A stretch of DNA of 64,000 bases from Streptomyces venezuelae (GCF_008642315.1 NZ_CP029192.1:5332001-5396000), one strand, 5' to 3'. Positions 16,288-25,240 are shown, counted from the first letter of the stretch. The notes: generated by a model from the sequence alone, not told the origin. Made by a program: numbers and translations.

Positions 16288-17337
16288 TCAGCGGTTGACG
16301 GACTGGATCTCGCGTACGACTACGTCCTGCGTCGCACCGAACTCACCCGGGGGCAGTTCGCCACCCGGTTCCGTGGTGCTCTTCCAGGTGACCCGCCATG
16401 TGATGGTGGCGCCGAGTTCGTAGGGGGCGTGGTCGCCGGAAGAGCGCAGGTAGCGCACGCCGCATGGCGGATCCGTGTCCCCCGGGGTGCCCTTCGCGCG
16501 GGGCTTGCCGATCCGGCCGTCATCCCCGATCGGACACTCGCCGGACGACGGGTACGTCTCGGCGTCCGACGTTCCCGGGTCGAGCCTCAGGGAGACGGGC
16601 TCGGCGGTCGTCGTCGCGGAGAGGCCCGTGCCCGGCAGGCTCGCGGTCACCGAGATCTTCTTGAACTTGGACTTGTCCAGCCACGCCCACGTCGGCAGGT
16701 TGACCTTCGTCTCACCCTCGGGCGCCATCTTGATCTCTGTGTCGGGGACCGGGATCTGGCCGTAGGCGTACTCCGCGAGGATCCTGGGGGAGACCGCGAG
16801 TCGCTCCTTGGGCGGCTCGCCCTTGGCCACCCAGAACGGCAGCTTGTCGCAGGCCTTGGCTGCTGGTTCGTCCTTACGCTCGTCGTCGACCGCCGCCGCC
16901 CAGAACTGACCCTCGCCCTGCTTGTCGAGGTTGTAGTTCTTGTACGGGTGGCCCTCCTTGAAGTACGAGTCGAAGACTCCGCCCACGAGGTCGCCGATGC
17001 TGAAGGCCTTGAACGACCGGATCGCCTTGACCGTGGCCTCGATCTGCTTCGGGGTGTAGGCGGGCTCGTACCAGCAGGCGGGCGGATCCCAGTTGGAGTT
17101 GGCGGGGGTGAGCGTTCCTGTCTTCGTGGACTTCGGGCTGCCCTTGACCGTCGTCTGGATCTTCGTCTGGACGCCGAGGTTCTTGTCCTGGATGGTGCCC
17201 CTCGACTGCTGCTCGCCCCCGAAGTCTCCCCCTCCCTCGGTGTCGCCACCAGCGGCGTAGGCAGCACCAGGGAGCAGCGCCATAACCATGGCGAGAACAG
17301 GAGCGGCCCAGTGGGCGGCCGACTTCGGTGTGCTCAC
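16288..17337 (-). CDS. Secreted protein of unknown function
   Basis: About 349 residues with an N-terminal signal peptide (AAPVLAMVMALLPGAAYA, cleavage after AYA). The mature part is rich in Trp, Cys and Pro, with PPACWYEPAYTPKQIEATVKAIRSF near the start and SLPGTGLSATTTAEP, VRYLRSSGDHAPYELGATITWRVTW near the end, suggesting a beta-sandwich-like extracytoplasmic domain. Four Cys in the mature part could form disulfides. The GTG at 17337 overlaps the upstream TGA by 4 nt; GTG 17343 is an alternative start. Related proteins appear near type VII-secreted proteins in Streptomyces, but no function is known. Confidence 0.75.
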   Translation of the reverse strand: MSTPKSAAHWAAPVLAMVMALLPGAAYAAGGDTEGGGDFGGEQQSRGTIQDKNLGVQTKIQTTVKGSPKSTKTGTLTPANSNWDPPACWYEPAYTPKQIEATVKAIRSFKAFSIGDLVGGVFDSYFKEGHPYKNYNLDKQGEGQFWAAAVDDERKDEPAAKACDKLPFWVAKGEPPKERLAVSPRILAEYAYGQIPVPDTEIKMAPEGETKVNLPTWAWLDKSKFKKISVTASLPGTGLSATTTAEPVSLRLDPGTSDAETYPSSGECPIGDDGRIGKPRAKGTPGDTDPPCGVRYLRSSGDHAPYELGATITWRVTWKSTTEPGGELPPGEFGATQDVVVREIQSVNR

Positions 17338-18008
17338 ATGCACCGCTTGGTCGCCTCTTCCACGTACGTGACGGACTCCGTCTGCCAGACACCCTTGGCG
17401 TTCTTCTTCACGCGGGTGTTGTAGAAGCCGTAATCGGCCGCTGATTCAGGGATGGATCGGTCGACCTTGCCGGTCTTGAGGTCCTTGGGATACGTCTTGG
17501 TGCCGTCCTTGCAGTACGACACCGCTGCGACGCCGTCCTTGAGGAAGGTGACCTGGCGGTCGTAGTACCGAATGGTCCCGATGAAGCTCTTGTCCTTCTT
17601 CCGGAACCCTTGGATGTAATCCGCCGCCGACAACAGGGCGTCACCCGATCCATAGAACTTCAGAGCCGGATGATCCTTGGCATCGACGACAACGGTGGCC
17701 TCGATCAGGGCGTCGAGCCACCGCTCGTTGTCCGCCAACACCGCGTCCTTCTTCGGATCCCCGGTCTTCCCGCCCTCGAAGACGTTCTTCACGTCCTTCG
17801 GCAGCTTGATCTCCGGGCGGTCGACCCCGTCCTCCTCCGACGCCTTCGGAGACGGCGACTTCTCCTTCTGGCCACCCGGGTTCGAGTCCGCACCCGCGAT
17901 CTTGTCCTCGTCCTTGGAGTCGCCGTCACCCCCTCCGCACGCCGAAAGCGAGAGGACTGCGGCAGCAGTCATGGCGGCCGCTGCGAGCAGGGTGGGGCGG
18001 CGGTTCAC
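17334..18008 (-). CDS. Putative lipoprotein
   Basis: A 224-residue lipoprotein with a clear lipobox, LSLSACGGGDG, at residues 20-30, then a low-complexity charged linker (GDSKDEDKIAGADSNPGGQKEKSPSPK). The folded part from residue 75 includes AVLADNERWLDALIEATVVVDAKDHPALKFYGSGDAL and YYDRQVTFLKDGVAAVSYCKDGTKTYP, reminiscent of NTF2/SnoaL-like accessory domains. GTG start at 18008 with AGGAG upstream. It is the first gene of the minus operon that continues to 12063. Confidence 0.82.
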   Translation of the reverse strand: MNRRPTLLAAAAMTAAAVLSLSACGGGDGDSKDEDKIAGADSNPGGQKEKSPSPKASEEDGVDRPEIKLPKDVKNVFEGGKTGDPKKDAVLADNERWLDALIEATVVVDAKDHPALKFYGSGDALLSAADYIQGFRKKDKSFIGTIRYYDRQVTFLKDGVAAVSYCKDGTKTYPKDLKTGKVDRSIPESAADYGFYNTRVKKNAKGVWQTESVTYVEEATKRCM

Positions 18009-18381
18009 GGTCGGCTCCTGGAGGGGGGCGAGGGTTCTCTGGAGTGAACCAAGCTATCCAGGAGGGGTGGGGGGCACCAGCGGCAGGGTCGGTGGGCGGT
18101 GGCAGATATTGGTTCATACCGGCCGAGTTGGGGCCGCTTTTGCTCACTCTTGGCTCGTATGCGTCGCTCACCGCTATGAGGAGAGAAGTGCGTGACCGTC
18201 CCGGAGAGCAAATCGGGGCTTGGCTGGGGTGCTGTGGGGGGCGTGGGTGTTCGTGTCGCCGGGAGCAAGGCGGCCCGCCGTGCGGGACGCGCCATTTTCG
18301 GGTGTCGGGTGCCTGTCAGGGGCGCGGGGAACTGCGCGAGCGCCCCCCCACGCGCCCGCAGACGAGGAGCCGGAGGGTGGG
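18009..18381. other. Intergenic region with operon promoter and an R1 repeat
   Basis: A 373-bp gap between the lipoprotein start and the SGNH hydrolase stop. The promoter of the seven-gene operon must lie here; the AT-richer part is 18100-18180. An R1 repeat is at 18319-18360. I found no supported gene. Confidence 0.5.
18319..18360 (+). repeat. Dispersed intergenic repeat, family R1
   Basis: GGGGCGCGGGGAACTGCGCG then AGCGCCCCCCCACGCGCCCGCAG in diverged form. Confidence 0.65.
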
Positions 18382-19404
18382 TCAGTGGGGGAGTGGGGTC
18401 GTCGGGGTCGGGGTGTGGATGCGGCGGCGGCGTCGGCGTTTGAGGAGTGCCCACGGGCCACGGGGGCCCGTCGGCATTGCCGCCGTGACCTCCGTGCCGC
18501 CCTCCGAGGCGGCCTGGGCCGCCGCCCTCGCCACCGGCAGGAAGCCCTCGCGGCGCGAGACGTCCGGGCGGTCCTCCTCCGGCCACAGGCCGAACGCCGC
18601 GCAGAGGGTGGGGAGTACCGCCATGGCCGCCGTCGCGTAGCCCTCCGCGGAGGGGTGGTAGCGGTCGGGGCCGAAGAGTTCGCGCGGGTGCGCCGCGAAT
18701 TCCGGGCCCAGGAGGTCGCCGAGGGACACCGTACGACCGCCCTGTTCGACCACCCCGATCGTCTGCGCCGCGGCCAGCTGGCGCGAGACACGGCGGGCCA
18801 GCCACCGCAGGGGCTGGTAGACGTTCTCGACCGTGCCCAGGTCGGGACACGTGCCGACCACGACCTCCGAACCGGCCGTACGGAGCCTGCGTACCGCGGA
18901 GGACAGGTGGCGTACCGACCGTGTCATCGGCATCCGGTGCGTCACGTCGTTCGCGCCGATCATGACGACGCAGACGTCCGGCACCCAGGAGGGGTCCGAG
19001 AGGATCAGCGTCACCTGGCGGTCCAGGTCGTCCGACTGGGCGCCCGGCAGCGCCACGTTCCGCAGGTCGACCGGGCGCTCGGCGACCGCCGCGAGCCCGG
19101 AGGCGAGCAGCGCCGCCGGGGTCTGCCTGGCCCGGTGCACGCCCTGCCCCGCGGCCGTGGAGTCCCCGAGCATCGCGAACCGCACCGGTTCGGCGTGCGT
19201 GGGCCGCGCGGCCTCCGCGGCGAACGCCCCGCCGTAGCGCCCGTCGGCCCGTGGCGGATCCACGTGCCCGTTGCCCACCGTCCGCTTCGCCAGCTGCACC
19301 TCGGCGAGCACCACGCCCACCGTGGCGGCCCCGAGCAGCCCGATGCCTCCGCCGCCGTACGCCGCGCCCGCGGCGATCCGCCGCGCCACCCTCGCCCTCG
19401 ACAT
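18382..19404 (-). CDS. SGNH/GDSL hydrolase, membrane-anchored
   Basis: A 340-residue protein with an N-terminal membrane segment (GIGLLGAATVGVVLAEVQLA) and an SGNH hydrolase domain: block I FAMLGDSTAAGQG with the catalytic Ser, block II NVALPGAQ, block III MIGANDVTH and block V GPDRYHPSAEGY with the catalytic Asp-x-x-His. It is an extracytoplasmic esterase or lipase of unknown substrate. It is divergent from cystathionine beta-synthase. ATG 19404 is used; an upstream ATG at 19452 is possible because GAGGAGG lies a little far (about 12 nt) from 19404. Confidence 0.85.
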   Translation of the reverse strand: MSRARVARRIAAGAAYGGGGIGLLGAATVGVVLAEVQLAKRTVGNGHVDPPRADGRYGGAFAAEAARPTHAEPVRFAMLGDSTAAGQGVHRARQTPAALLASGLAAVAERPVDLRNVALPGAQSDDLDRQVTLILSDPSWVPDVCVVMIGANDVTHRMPMTRSVRHLSSAVRRLRTAGSEVVVGTCPDLGTVENVYQPLRWLARRVSRQLAAAQTIGVVEQGGRTVSLGDLLGPEFAAHPRELFGPDRYHPSAEGYATAAMAVLPTLCAAFGLWPEEDRPDVSRREGFLPVARAAAQAASEGGTEVTAAMPTGPRGPWALLKRRRRRRIHTPTPTTPLPH

Positions 19405-19568
19405 GCCCTGCAGCCACCTCCTCGTGCCGTACCGGTTCGTACGGCCGTACATCCACTCATTGCCCCGTAAGCACGGTCGGCCAATCGCAAGCGGAGGTGA
19501 ACGGATGAGGTGGACCCTTAGGCTGACCGCACCAATTCGTCGCACTACATCGCAGCCCGGAGACAACG

Positions 19569-20960
19569 GTGCAATTCCACGACTCGATGATCAGTCTCGT
19601 CGGCAACACCCCGCTGGTGAGGCTCAACAACGTGACCGCGGGCATCCAGGCGACCGTCCTGGCCAAGGTCGAGTACTTCAACCCCGGCGGTTCCGTGAAG
19701 GACCGCATCGCGCTGCGCATGATCGAGGCGGCCGAGCAGAGCGGGGAGCTGAAGCCCGGCGGCACCATCGTCGAGCCCACCTCCGGCAACACCGGGGTCG
19801 GTCTCGCCATCGTGGCCCAGCAGAAGGGCTACAAGTGCATCTTCGTCTGCCCGGACAAGGTGTCCCTCGACAAGATCAACGTGCTGCGCGCGTACGGCGC
19901 CGATGTGGTGGTCTGCCCGACCGCCGTCGACCCCGAGCACCCGGATTCGTACTACAACGTCTCCGACCGGCTCGTACGGGAGACGCCGGGCGCCTGGAAG
20001 CCCGACCAGTACAGCAACCCGAACAACCCCCTTTCGCACTACCACTCCACCGGCCCCGAGCTCTGGGAGCAGACGGAGGGGAAGATCACCCATTTCGTGG
20101 CGGGCATCGGGACGGGTGGCACGATCTCCGGGACCGGTGGGTACCTGAAGGAGATCTCCGAGGGCGGCGTGACCGTCGTCGGCGCCGATCCCGAGGGGTC
20201 CGTGTACTCCGGCGGGTCCGGGCGGCCCTACCTCGTCGAGGGCGTCGGTGAGGACTTCTGGCCCACGGCGTACGACCGCAACGTCACCGACGAGATCATC
20301 GCCGTGTCCGACAAGGACTCCTTCCAGATGACGCGGCGCCTCGCCAAGGAGGAGGGACTCCTCGTCGGCGGGTCCTGCGGCATGGCCGTCGTGGCGGCGC
20401 TGCGGGTCGCGGAGCGGCTCGGTCCGGATGATGTGGTGGTCGTCCTGCTGCCGGACAGCGGGCGCGGCTACATGAGCAAGATCTTCAGCGACGAGTGGAT
20501 GAACGACTACGGCTTCCTGGAGGAGGCCGGCGACCAGCCGCGCGTCGGCGACGTGCTGAGCCGCAAGGAGGGCGGCGAGCTGCCCTCGCTCGTCCACATG
20601 CACCCCGAGGAGACGGTGGGGGAGGCGATCGAGGTCCTTCGCGAGTACGGGGTCTCGCAGATGCCGATCGTCAAGCCGGGCGCGGGGCACCCTGACGTCA
20701 TGGCGGCGGAGGTCATCGGGTCGGTGGTGGAGCGTGAGCTGCTCGACGCGTTGTTCGCGCAGCGTGCGTCGCTCTCCGACCCGCTGGAGAAGCACATGTC
20801 GGACCCGCTGCCGCAGGTCGGCTCCGGCGAGCCGGTGGCTGACCTGATGTCGGTGCTCGGCCGTGCCGACGCGGCGATCGTGCTGGTCGAGGGGAAGCCG
20901 ACGGGCGTGGTGAGCCGCCAGGACCTGCTCGCGTTCCTCGCGGAGCTGCAGTCGCAGTGA
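19569..20960 (+). CDS. Cystathionine beta-synthase
   Basis: A 463-residue PLP enzyme. The Lys-PLP motif is NPGGSVKDRIALRM, the substrate loop EPTSGNTGVGLA, and the Gly-rich phosphate loop GIGTGGTISGTGGYLKE. Residues 335-460 hold two CBS domains (VGDVLSRKEGG and DPLPQVGSGEPVADLM). It condenses serine and homocysteine to cystathionine in reverse transsulfuration. GTG start at 19569. A DxxS-type O-acetylserine sulfhydrylase is less likely because of the CBS pair. Four tandem 18-bp units duplicate its stop region. Confidence 0.93.
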   Translation: MQFHDSMISLVGNTPLVRLNNVTAGIQATVLAKVEYFNPGGSVKDRIALRMIEAAEQSGELKPGGTIVEPTSGNTGVGLAIVAQQKGYKCIFVCPDKVSLDKINVLRAYGADVVVCPTAVDPEHPDSYYNVSDRLVRETPGAWKPDQYSNPNNPLSHYHSTGPELWEQTEGKITHFVAGIGTGGTISGTGGYLKEISEGGVTVVGADPEGSVYSGGSGRPYLVEGVGEDFWPTAYDRNVTDEIIAVSDKDSFQMTRRLAKEEGLLVGGSCGMAVVAALRVAERLGPDDVVVVLLPDSGRGYMSKIFSDEWMNDYGFLEEAGDQPRVGDVLSRKEGGELPSLVHMHPEETVGEAIEVLREYGVSQMPIVKPGAGHPDVMAAEVIGSVVERELLDALFAQRASLSDPLEKHMSDPLPQVGSGEPVADLMSVLGRADAAIVLVEGKPTGVVSRQDLLAFLAELQSQ

Positions 20961-21019
20961 CAGCAGCAGTCGCGGTGACAGCAGCGGTCGCGGTGACAGC
21001 GGCGGTCGTGGTGACAGCG
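20948..21019 (+). repeat. Four tandem 18-bp units across the cbs stop codon
   Basis: The unit GCAGTCGCGGTGACAGCA is repeated four times with small changes. Because 18 is a multiple of three, every unit presents TGA in the cbs frame, giving four stops in series. Confidence 0.85.
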
Positions 21020-21515
21020 GATCACGTGTGTCCGTGCCGTAACCGGGTGGCACGAGGACGTCATGTGTGCGCAGCACGTGCTTAACACGGGGCGGGCATG
21101 GTGGTCCGTGTCGGCGTCAGGAACTCCGGAGCGGCTCCCGGGTCCGTGGACGCCTGGGCGTGGCCGGCTCTGACCCGGCACGACGTCCCTCCGCGGGGGA
21201 CTGCCGTCGTCCCGCCCCCTGGGCATCCGGGGGTGCGGTGGTCCCTCGCGGTGACGATCCCTCTGCGGGTGGGCGGTCCTTCCCTGCGGGCCGGTGGGGG
21301 CTTGTCGCGCAGTTCCCCGCGCCCCTGGGGTGGTGCGTGCCGTCTTTGCCTGCGGGCCGGTGGGGGCTTGTCGCGCAGTTCCTCGCGCCCCTGGGGTGGT
21401 GCGTGCCGTCTTTGCCTGCGGGCCGGTGGGGGCTTGTCGCGCAGTTCCCCGCGCCCCTGGGTGGTTCTCCCTGGCGCCCCACTAAAGGTGCCCTGCACCG
21501 GTGCCGGTGGGGGCT
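20961..21515. other. Long intergenic region, repeat-filled
   Basis: A 555-bp gap between convergent cbs and the HTH regulator gene. It holds the tail of the 18-bp repeats, an unremarkable stretch with reading frames lacking ribosome binding sites, and the 66-bp R1 repeat tandem at 21283-21462. No gene is supported. Confidence 0.6.
21283..21462 (-). repeat. Three tandem R1 copies with a 66-bp period
   Basis: CCTGCGGGCCGGTGGGGGCT starts at 21283, 21349 and 21415, each followed by the inverted R1 core TCGCGCAGTTCCCCGCGC. The first two units differ by one base; the third is truncated. The identity implies recent amplification. Confidence 0.85.
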
Positions 21516-22376
21516 TTAGGGGCGCGGGTGGCGGTGAGCCTGGGGGTTCCTGCCCGTGGGGGCCGACCAGCTGGCCAGGAGGGACAGGCGGTCCGCGGAG
21601 GGGGAGCCGGGGGTTGGTGTGTAGACGACCATCAGGTGGTCGGGGTCCGCTGGGAGGGTCAGGGTCTCGTAGGGGAGGACGAGTTCGCCCACCAGGGGGT
21701 GGTTGATGCGTTTGACGCCGTGCGTCTTCTCCGCCACCTCGTGGTTCGCCCACAAGCGACGGAAGGGTTCGCTCTTCACGCTCAGCTCGCCCACCAGCGA
21801 AGCGAGCTCCGCGTCCGCGGGGAACCGTGCCGCGTCGAGGCGCAGATACGCGACCGTTTCCGCCGCCACCGATTCCCACTCCGGGTAGCAGTCCCGCTCG
21901 GGAGCGGAAAGGAAGACCTGGCGGGGGATGTTGCGGTCCGCCGGGGCCAGGGCGGAGAAGCCGTTGAGCGCGTCGGCCAGCGCGTTCCACGCGAGGACAT
22001 CCATGCGGCGGCCGAAGATGAACGCAGGCGCCCGGTCGATGCTGTCGAGGAGGAGGCGCAGGCCGGGGCGGACGGTATGGCCGGCGCGAGCGCGGGCCGC
22101 CTGCCGAGGACGCGCCACCGTACGCAGGTACGCCCGTTCCGTCTCGTCCAGACGCAGCGCCCGCGCCACCGAGTCGAGCACCGCGTCCGACACCGAAGCC
22201 GAGCCCCTGCCCTGCTCCAGGCGGATGTAGTAGTCCACGCTGACGCCTGCCAGCTGCGCGACCTCCTCCCGGCGCAGGCCGGGCACGCGCCGCCTGCCGT
22301 ACGCCGTGAGGCCCACGTCGGCGGGCTGTATGCGGGCACGCCGTGAGCGTAGGAAGTCTCCGAGGTCGCCGTCCAT
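21516..22376 (-). CDS. HTH regulator with MmyB-like ligand-binding domain
   Basis: A 286-residue protein. The N-terminal HTH_3/XRE domain (LGDFLRSRRARIQPADVGL, RVPGLRREEVAQLAGVSVDYYIRLEQGRG) is followed by an MmyB-like PAS-type domain (DSIDRAPAFIFGRRMDVLAWNALADAL, NIPRQVFLSAPERDCYPEW, LWANHEVAEKTHGVKRINHPLVGEL). Such regulators often bind fatty acids and control a divergent oxidoreductase, and an SDR gene lies divergently here. The start was set to ATG 22376, where the family begins. Confidence 0.9.
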   Translation of the reverse strand: MDGDLGDFLRSRRARIQPADVGLTAYGRRRVPGLRREEVAQLAGVSVDYYIRLEQGRGSASVSDAVLDSVARALRLDETERAYLRTVARPRQAARARAGHTVRPGLRLLLDSIDRAPAFIFGRRMDVLAWNALADALNGFSALAPADRNIPRQVFLSAPERDCYPEWESVAAETVAYLRLDAARFPADAELASLVGELSVKSEPFRRLWANHEVAEKTHGVKRINHPLVGELVLPYETLTLPADPDHLMVVYTPTPGSPSADRLSLLASWSAPTGRNPQAHRHPRP

Positions 22377-22547
22377 GCGTTCGATCCTAGGTCGCGTGGA
22401 CCATTCCATCCTGGTACTGCCGGACCCAGGAAAAGCGCAGCCCTGGGTAGCGGGGAGCGGGCCGTGGAGGGTGGTGGAACGCCCCGGTGGAGGACACCCC
22501 GGTGGTGGAGCACCCCTACTCGCCCGCTCTCTTGCAGGAGTTCAGCC

Positions 22548-23312
22548 ATGCCCTCGTACGCCACCCTCCAGGACCGCACCGCCCTCATCACCGGCGCCGC
22601 CAGCGGCATCGGCGAGGCCGCGGCCCGGCTGCTCGCCGCCCACGGCGCCCGCGTCGTCCTGCTCGCCCGCCGCACGGAGCGGATCGAGGAGCTGGCCGCG
22701 AAGATCACGGCGGACGGCGGCCGTGCCCTCGCCGTCACCGCCGACGTCACCGACCAGGCCTCCGTGGACGCCGCCGCCGAGCGCGCCCACGGCGCGTACG
22801 GCCGCGTCGACCTCGTCGTGAACTCGGCGGGCGTGATGCTGCCGAATCCCGTCACCGAGGCCCGTACCGACGAGTGGCAGCGGATGCTGGACACGAACGT
22901 CGCGGGCGCGCTGCGCGTCATCGGCGCCTTCACGCCGGACCTGATCGCGGCGGCCGCGGACGGCGGGGCCGCCGACCTCGTCAACATCTCCTCGATCGGC
23001 GCGCACATGGCGTTCACCAACTACGCGGTGTACGGGGCGACCAAGGCGGCGCTGACGTATCTGTCGGAGTGCCTGCGCACCGAGCTCGGGCCGCGCGACG
23101 TGCGCGTCACCAACGTCGAGCCGGGCTTCACGGACACCGAGCTGCGGGGGCACATCGCGAATGCCGAGCTCAGCGGGGAGCTCGAAGGGATGTTCGGGGC
23201 CGTCGGCTCGCTGGAGTCGGAGGACATCGCCGATCTGATCGCGTACGCCACCAGCCGCCCGCGCCACGTCAACCTGCGGCAGATGATCGTGCTTCCGACG
23301 CGGCAGGCGTAG
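22548..23312 (+). CDS. Short-chain dehydrogenase/reductase
   Basis: A 254-residue classical SDR: cofactor motif TGAASGIGEAAA, NNAG equivalent VNSAGVM, catalytic Ser in NISSIGA, and YxxxK in NYAVYGATKAALTYL. The C-terminal part (VEPGFTDTELRGH) is typical of NADP-dependent family members close to the YdfG/serine dehydrogenase group. GCAGGAG precedes the ATG at 22548. It is divergent from the MmyB-type regulator, its probable controller. The substrate is unknown. Confidence 0.9.
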   Translation: MPSYATLQDRTALITGAASGIGEAAARLLAAHGARVVLLARRTERIEELAAKITADGGRALAVTADVTDQASVDAAAERAHGAYGRVDLVVNSAGVMLPNPVTEARTDEWQRMLDTNVAGALRVIGAFTPDLIAAAADGGAADLVNISSIGAHMAFTNYAVYGATKAALTYLSECLRTELGPRDVRVTNVEPGFTDTELRGHIANAELSGELEGMFGAVGSLESEDIADLIAYATSRPRHVNLRQMIVLPTRQA

Positions 23313-23333
23313 GCACCTGTAAGAGGCTTCTGT

Positions 23334-23753
23334 TCAGTCGTCCCACTCCGACTTGCGTTCCTCGCGCCCGCGGCCGAACGACAGGCCGCGGAACGCGTGC
23401 ACCGCGTTCACGCCCACGATGCCCGCCCAGGCCACGAAGAGCCCGGTCAGATCCGCGTTGACCACGGCGATCGCGGAGAGCGGGACCGCGAGGATGAGGG
23501 AGACGACGCCGAATCCGAAGCGCTCGCCCCAGGAGTCGACCCCGCTCGCGGGGGAGCGGGCGCCGCGGGCGACCACCATCTGCTGCTCCGCCAGGTGGCG
23601 GCGCATGCGGCGGTCGATCGTGCCGTCCAGGCGCTGCTCGATCTTCCCGAGGAACGAGTCGACCAAGGCGGAGTCGTACTCTTCGCCGAGCTCTCTGCGG
23701 GCGTGCAGAGTGGCGTCGAGTTCCTTCTTGAGTTCGGCGTCACGGGCTTCCAT
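23334..23753 (-). CDS. Small integral membrane protein
   Basis: A 139-residue protein with a charged helical N-terminal half (residues 1-62, ELKKELDATLHARRELGEEYDSALVDSFLGKIEQRLD) and two membrane helices near 75-95 (FGFGVVSLILAVPLSAIAVV) and 98-118 (LTGLFVAWAGIVGVNAVHAF), ending in a charged tail. The half-coiled, two-helix design is common in actinomycete proteins of unknown role. It is convergent with the SDR gene with a 21-bp gap. Confidence 0.75.
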   Translation of the reverse strand: MEARDAELKKELDATLHARRELGEEYDSALVDSFLGKIEQRLDGTIDRRMRRHLAEQQMVVARGARSPASGVDSWGERFGFGVVSLILAVPLSAIAVVNADLTGLFVAWAGIVGVNAVHAFRGLSFGRGREERKSEWDD

Positions 23754-23764
23754 AAGCGTTTACG

Positions 23765-25192
23765 TTACGGCGCGGGCGCGCTCTCGGCGTTGGTGCTAGC
23801 CCCCCTTTCCGTACGGGGCCCAGCCCCAGGAACGGGCGGGTTCCGCCTGGCCAGGGCCCAGTACAGCACCGCGGGCACCACGAGCCCCACGATCCATGAG
23901 ATGTCCGCGCCGCCCAGCGGGTCGACCAGCGGGCCCGTGTAGAAGTGGGTGACGAGGAAGGGGAGCTGGGCGAGGAGGCCGATGCCGTAGACGGTCAGGG
24001 CGTCCCAGCGCCAGGCGCCGTAGCGGCCCCGCGGGTCGAAGAGGGCGGGGATGTCGTACCGCTCGCGGGAGATCAGGTAGTAGTCGACCAGGTTGATGGC
24101 CGACCACGGCGTGAAGAACGTCAGCAGGAACAGCAGGAAGTCCTTGAAGGAGGAGAGGAAGCTGTCCTTGCCCAGCAGCGCGACCGCCGTGCCCGCCACC
24201 ATGATCACCGCGATGTACGCGGCCCGTCCGCGCGCCCCGAGCACCTTCTGGCCGCGGAAGCCGCTGATGCTCGTGACCATCGACATGAACCCGCCGTAGG
24301 TGTTCAGGACGTTGATCGTCAGCTTGCCGAGCGCGATCACGAAGTACAGGAAGGAGGCGATCAGGCCGGTGCCGCCGAGGCCGACGACGTACCCGACCTG
24401 GTTGGCGAGGAACGCGTCGCCCGCGCTCGCCGCGACGAGCACCCCGAACGTCATCGACCACTGCGAGCCGATCGCCGAGCCCGACAGGGTCCACCAGAAC
24501 GTGGCCTTGGCGGAGGTGGTGCGCGGCAGGTAGCGCGAGTAGTCCGCCACGTACGGGCCGAACGCCAGCTGCCAGGACGCCGACAGCGACACGGCGAGCA
24601 GGAACATCGGCAGGTCGAAGTGGGCGTCGCCGAACAGCGCCCCCACGTCCACGCGGTCGAACAGCCGGATGCCGAGGTAGACGAAGGCGAGCGCGCAGAT
24701 CACGCTCGCCACCCGGCCGAGCACGTGGATGACGCGGTAGCCGACCGCCGCCATGACCGCCGTGACGACGGCGAAGACGACGATGCCCGTGGTGTCGTTC
24801 GTGTGCGTCAGCTCCGCCGTCGCCTGGCCCGCGAGGACGCTGCCGCTCGCGAAGAAGCCGACGTACATGAGGATGACGAGGAGCAGCGGGACGACCGCGC
24901 CCTTCACCCCGAACTGGGCCCGCGACTGGATCATCTGCGGCAGCCCCAGCTTCGGGCCCTGCGCCGAGTGCAGCGCCATGACCGCGCCGCCGAGCAGGTT
25001 GCCGAGGACGAGGCCGACGAGCGACCACACCACGTCGCCGCCGAAGACGACGGCGAGCGCGCCCGTCACGACCGCGGTGATCTGCAGATTGGCGCCGAGC
25101 CAGAGCGTGAACTGGCTGAACGCCGTGCCGTGCCGTTCGTCGTCCGGGACGACGTCGATGGAGCGCCGCTCCACCAGGTCTTCAGCTGCCAT
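23765..25192 (-). CDS. NCS1-family purine/cytosine permease
   Basis: A 475-residue transporter with about 12 membrane helices. The N-terminus (RHGTAFSQFTLWLGANLQITAVVTGALAVVFGGDVVWSLVG) carries the family's substrate-site helix 1, LGLPQMIQSRAQFG is the NCS1 signature loop, and FAPYV-like DYSRYLPRT follows. It likely imports a nucleobase, hydantoin or related heterocycle by sodium or proton symport. The ATG at 25192 is preferred over the TTG nine bases upstream. It lies directly downstream of the betaine-type ABC importer operon, on the same strand. Confidence 0.87.
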   Translation of the reverse strand: MAAEDLVERRSIDVVPDDERHGTAFSQFTLWLGANLQITAVVTGALAVVFGGDVVWSLVGLVLGNLLGGAVMALHSAQGPKLGLPQMIQSRAQFGVKGAVVPLLLVILMYVGFFASGSVLAGQATAELTHTNDTTGIVVFAVVTAVMAAVGYRVIHVLGRVASVICALAFVYLGIRLFDRVDVGALFGDAHFDLPMFLLAVSLSASWQLAFGPYVADYSRYLPRTTSAKATFWWTLSGSAIGSQWSMTFGVLVAASAGDAFLANQVGYVVGLGGTGLIASFLYFVIALGKLTINVLNTYGGFMSMVTSISGFRGQKVLGARGRAAYIAVIMVAGTAVALLGKDSFLSSFKDFLLFLLTFFTPWSAINLVDYYLISRERYDIPALFDPRGRYGAWRWDALTVYGIGLLAQLPFLVTHFYTGPLVDPLGGADISWIVGLVVPAVLYWALARRNPPVPGAGPRTERGASTNAESAPAP

Positions 25193-25240
25193 GCCGGTCA
25201 ACTCCCGCTGTCGGTACGCCTGTCAGTGAGTCGGTTACGC

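Noticed and set aside
21283..21462. Possible CRISPR array
   Set aside because: The repeats are 66-bp tandem units with no unique spacers, and no cas genes are present.
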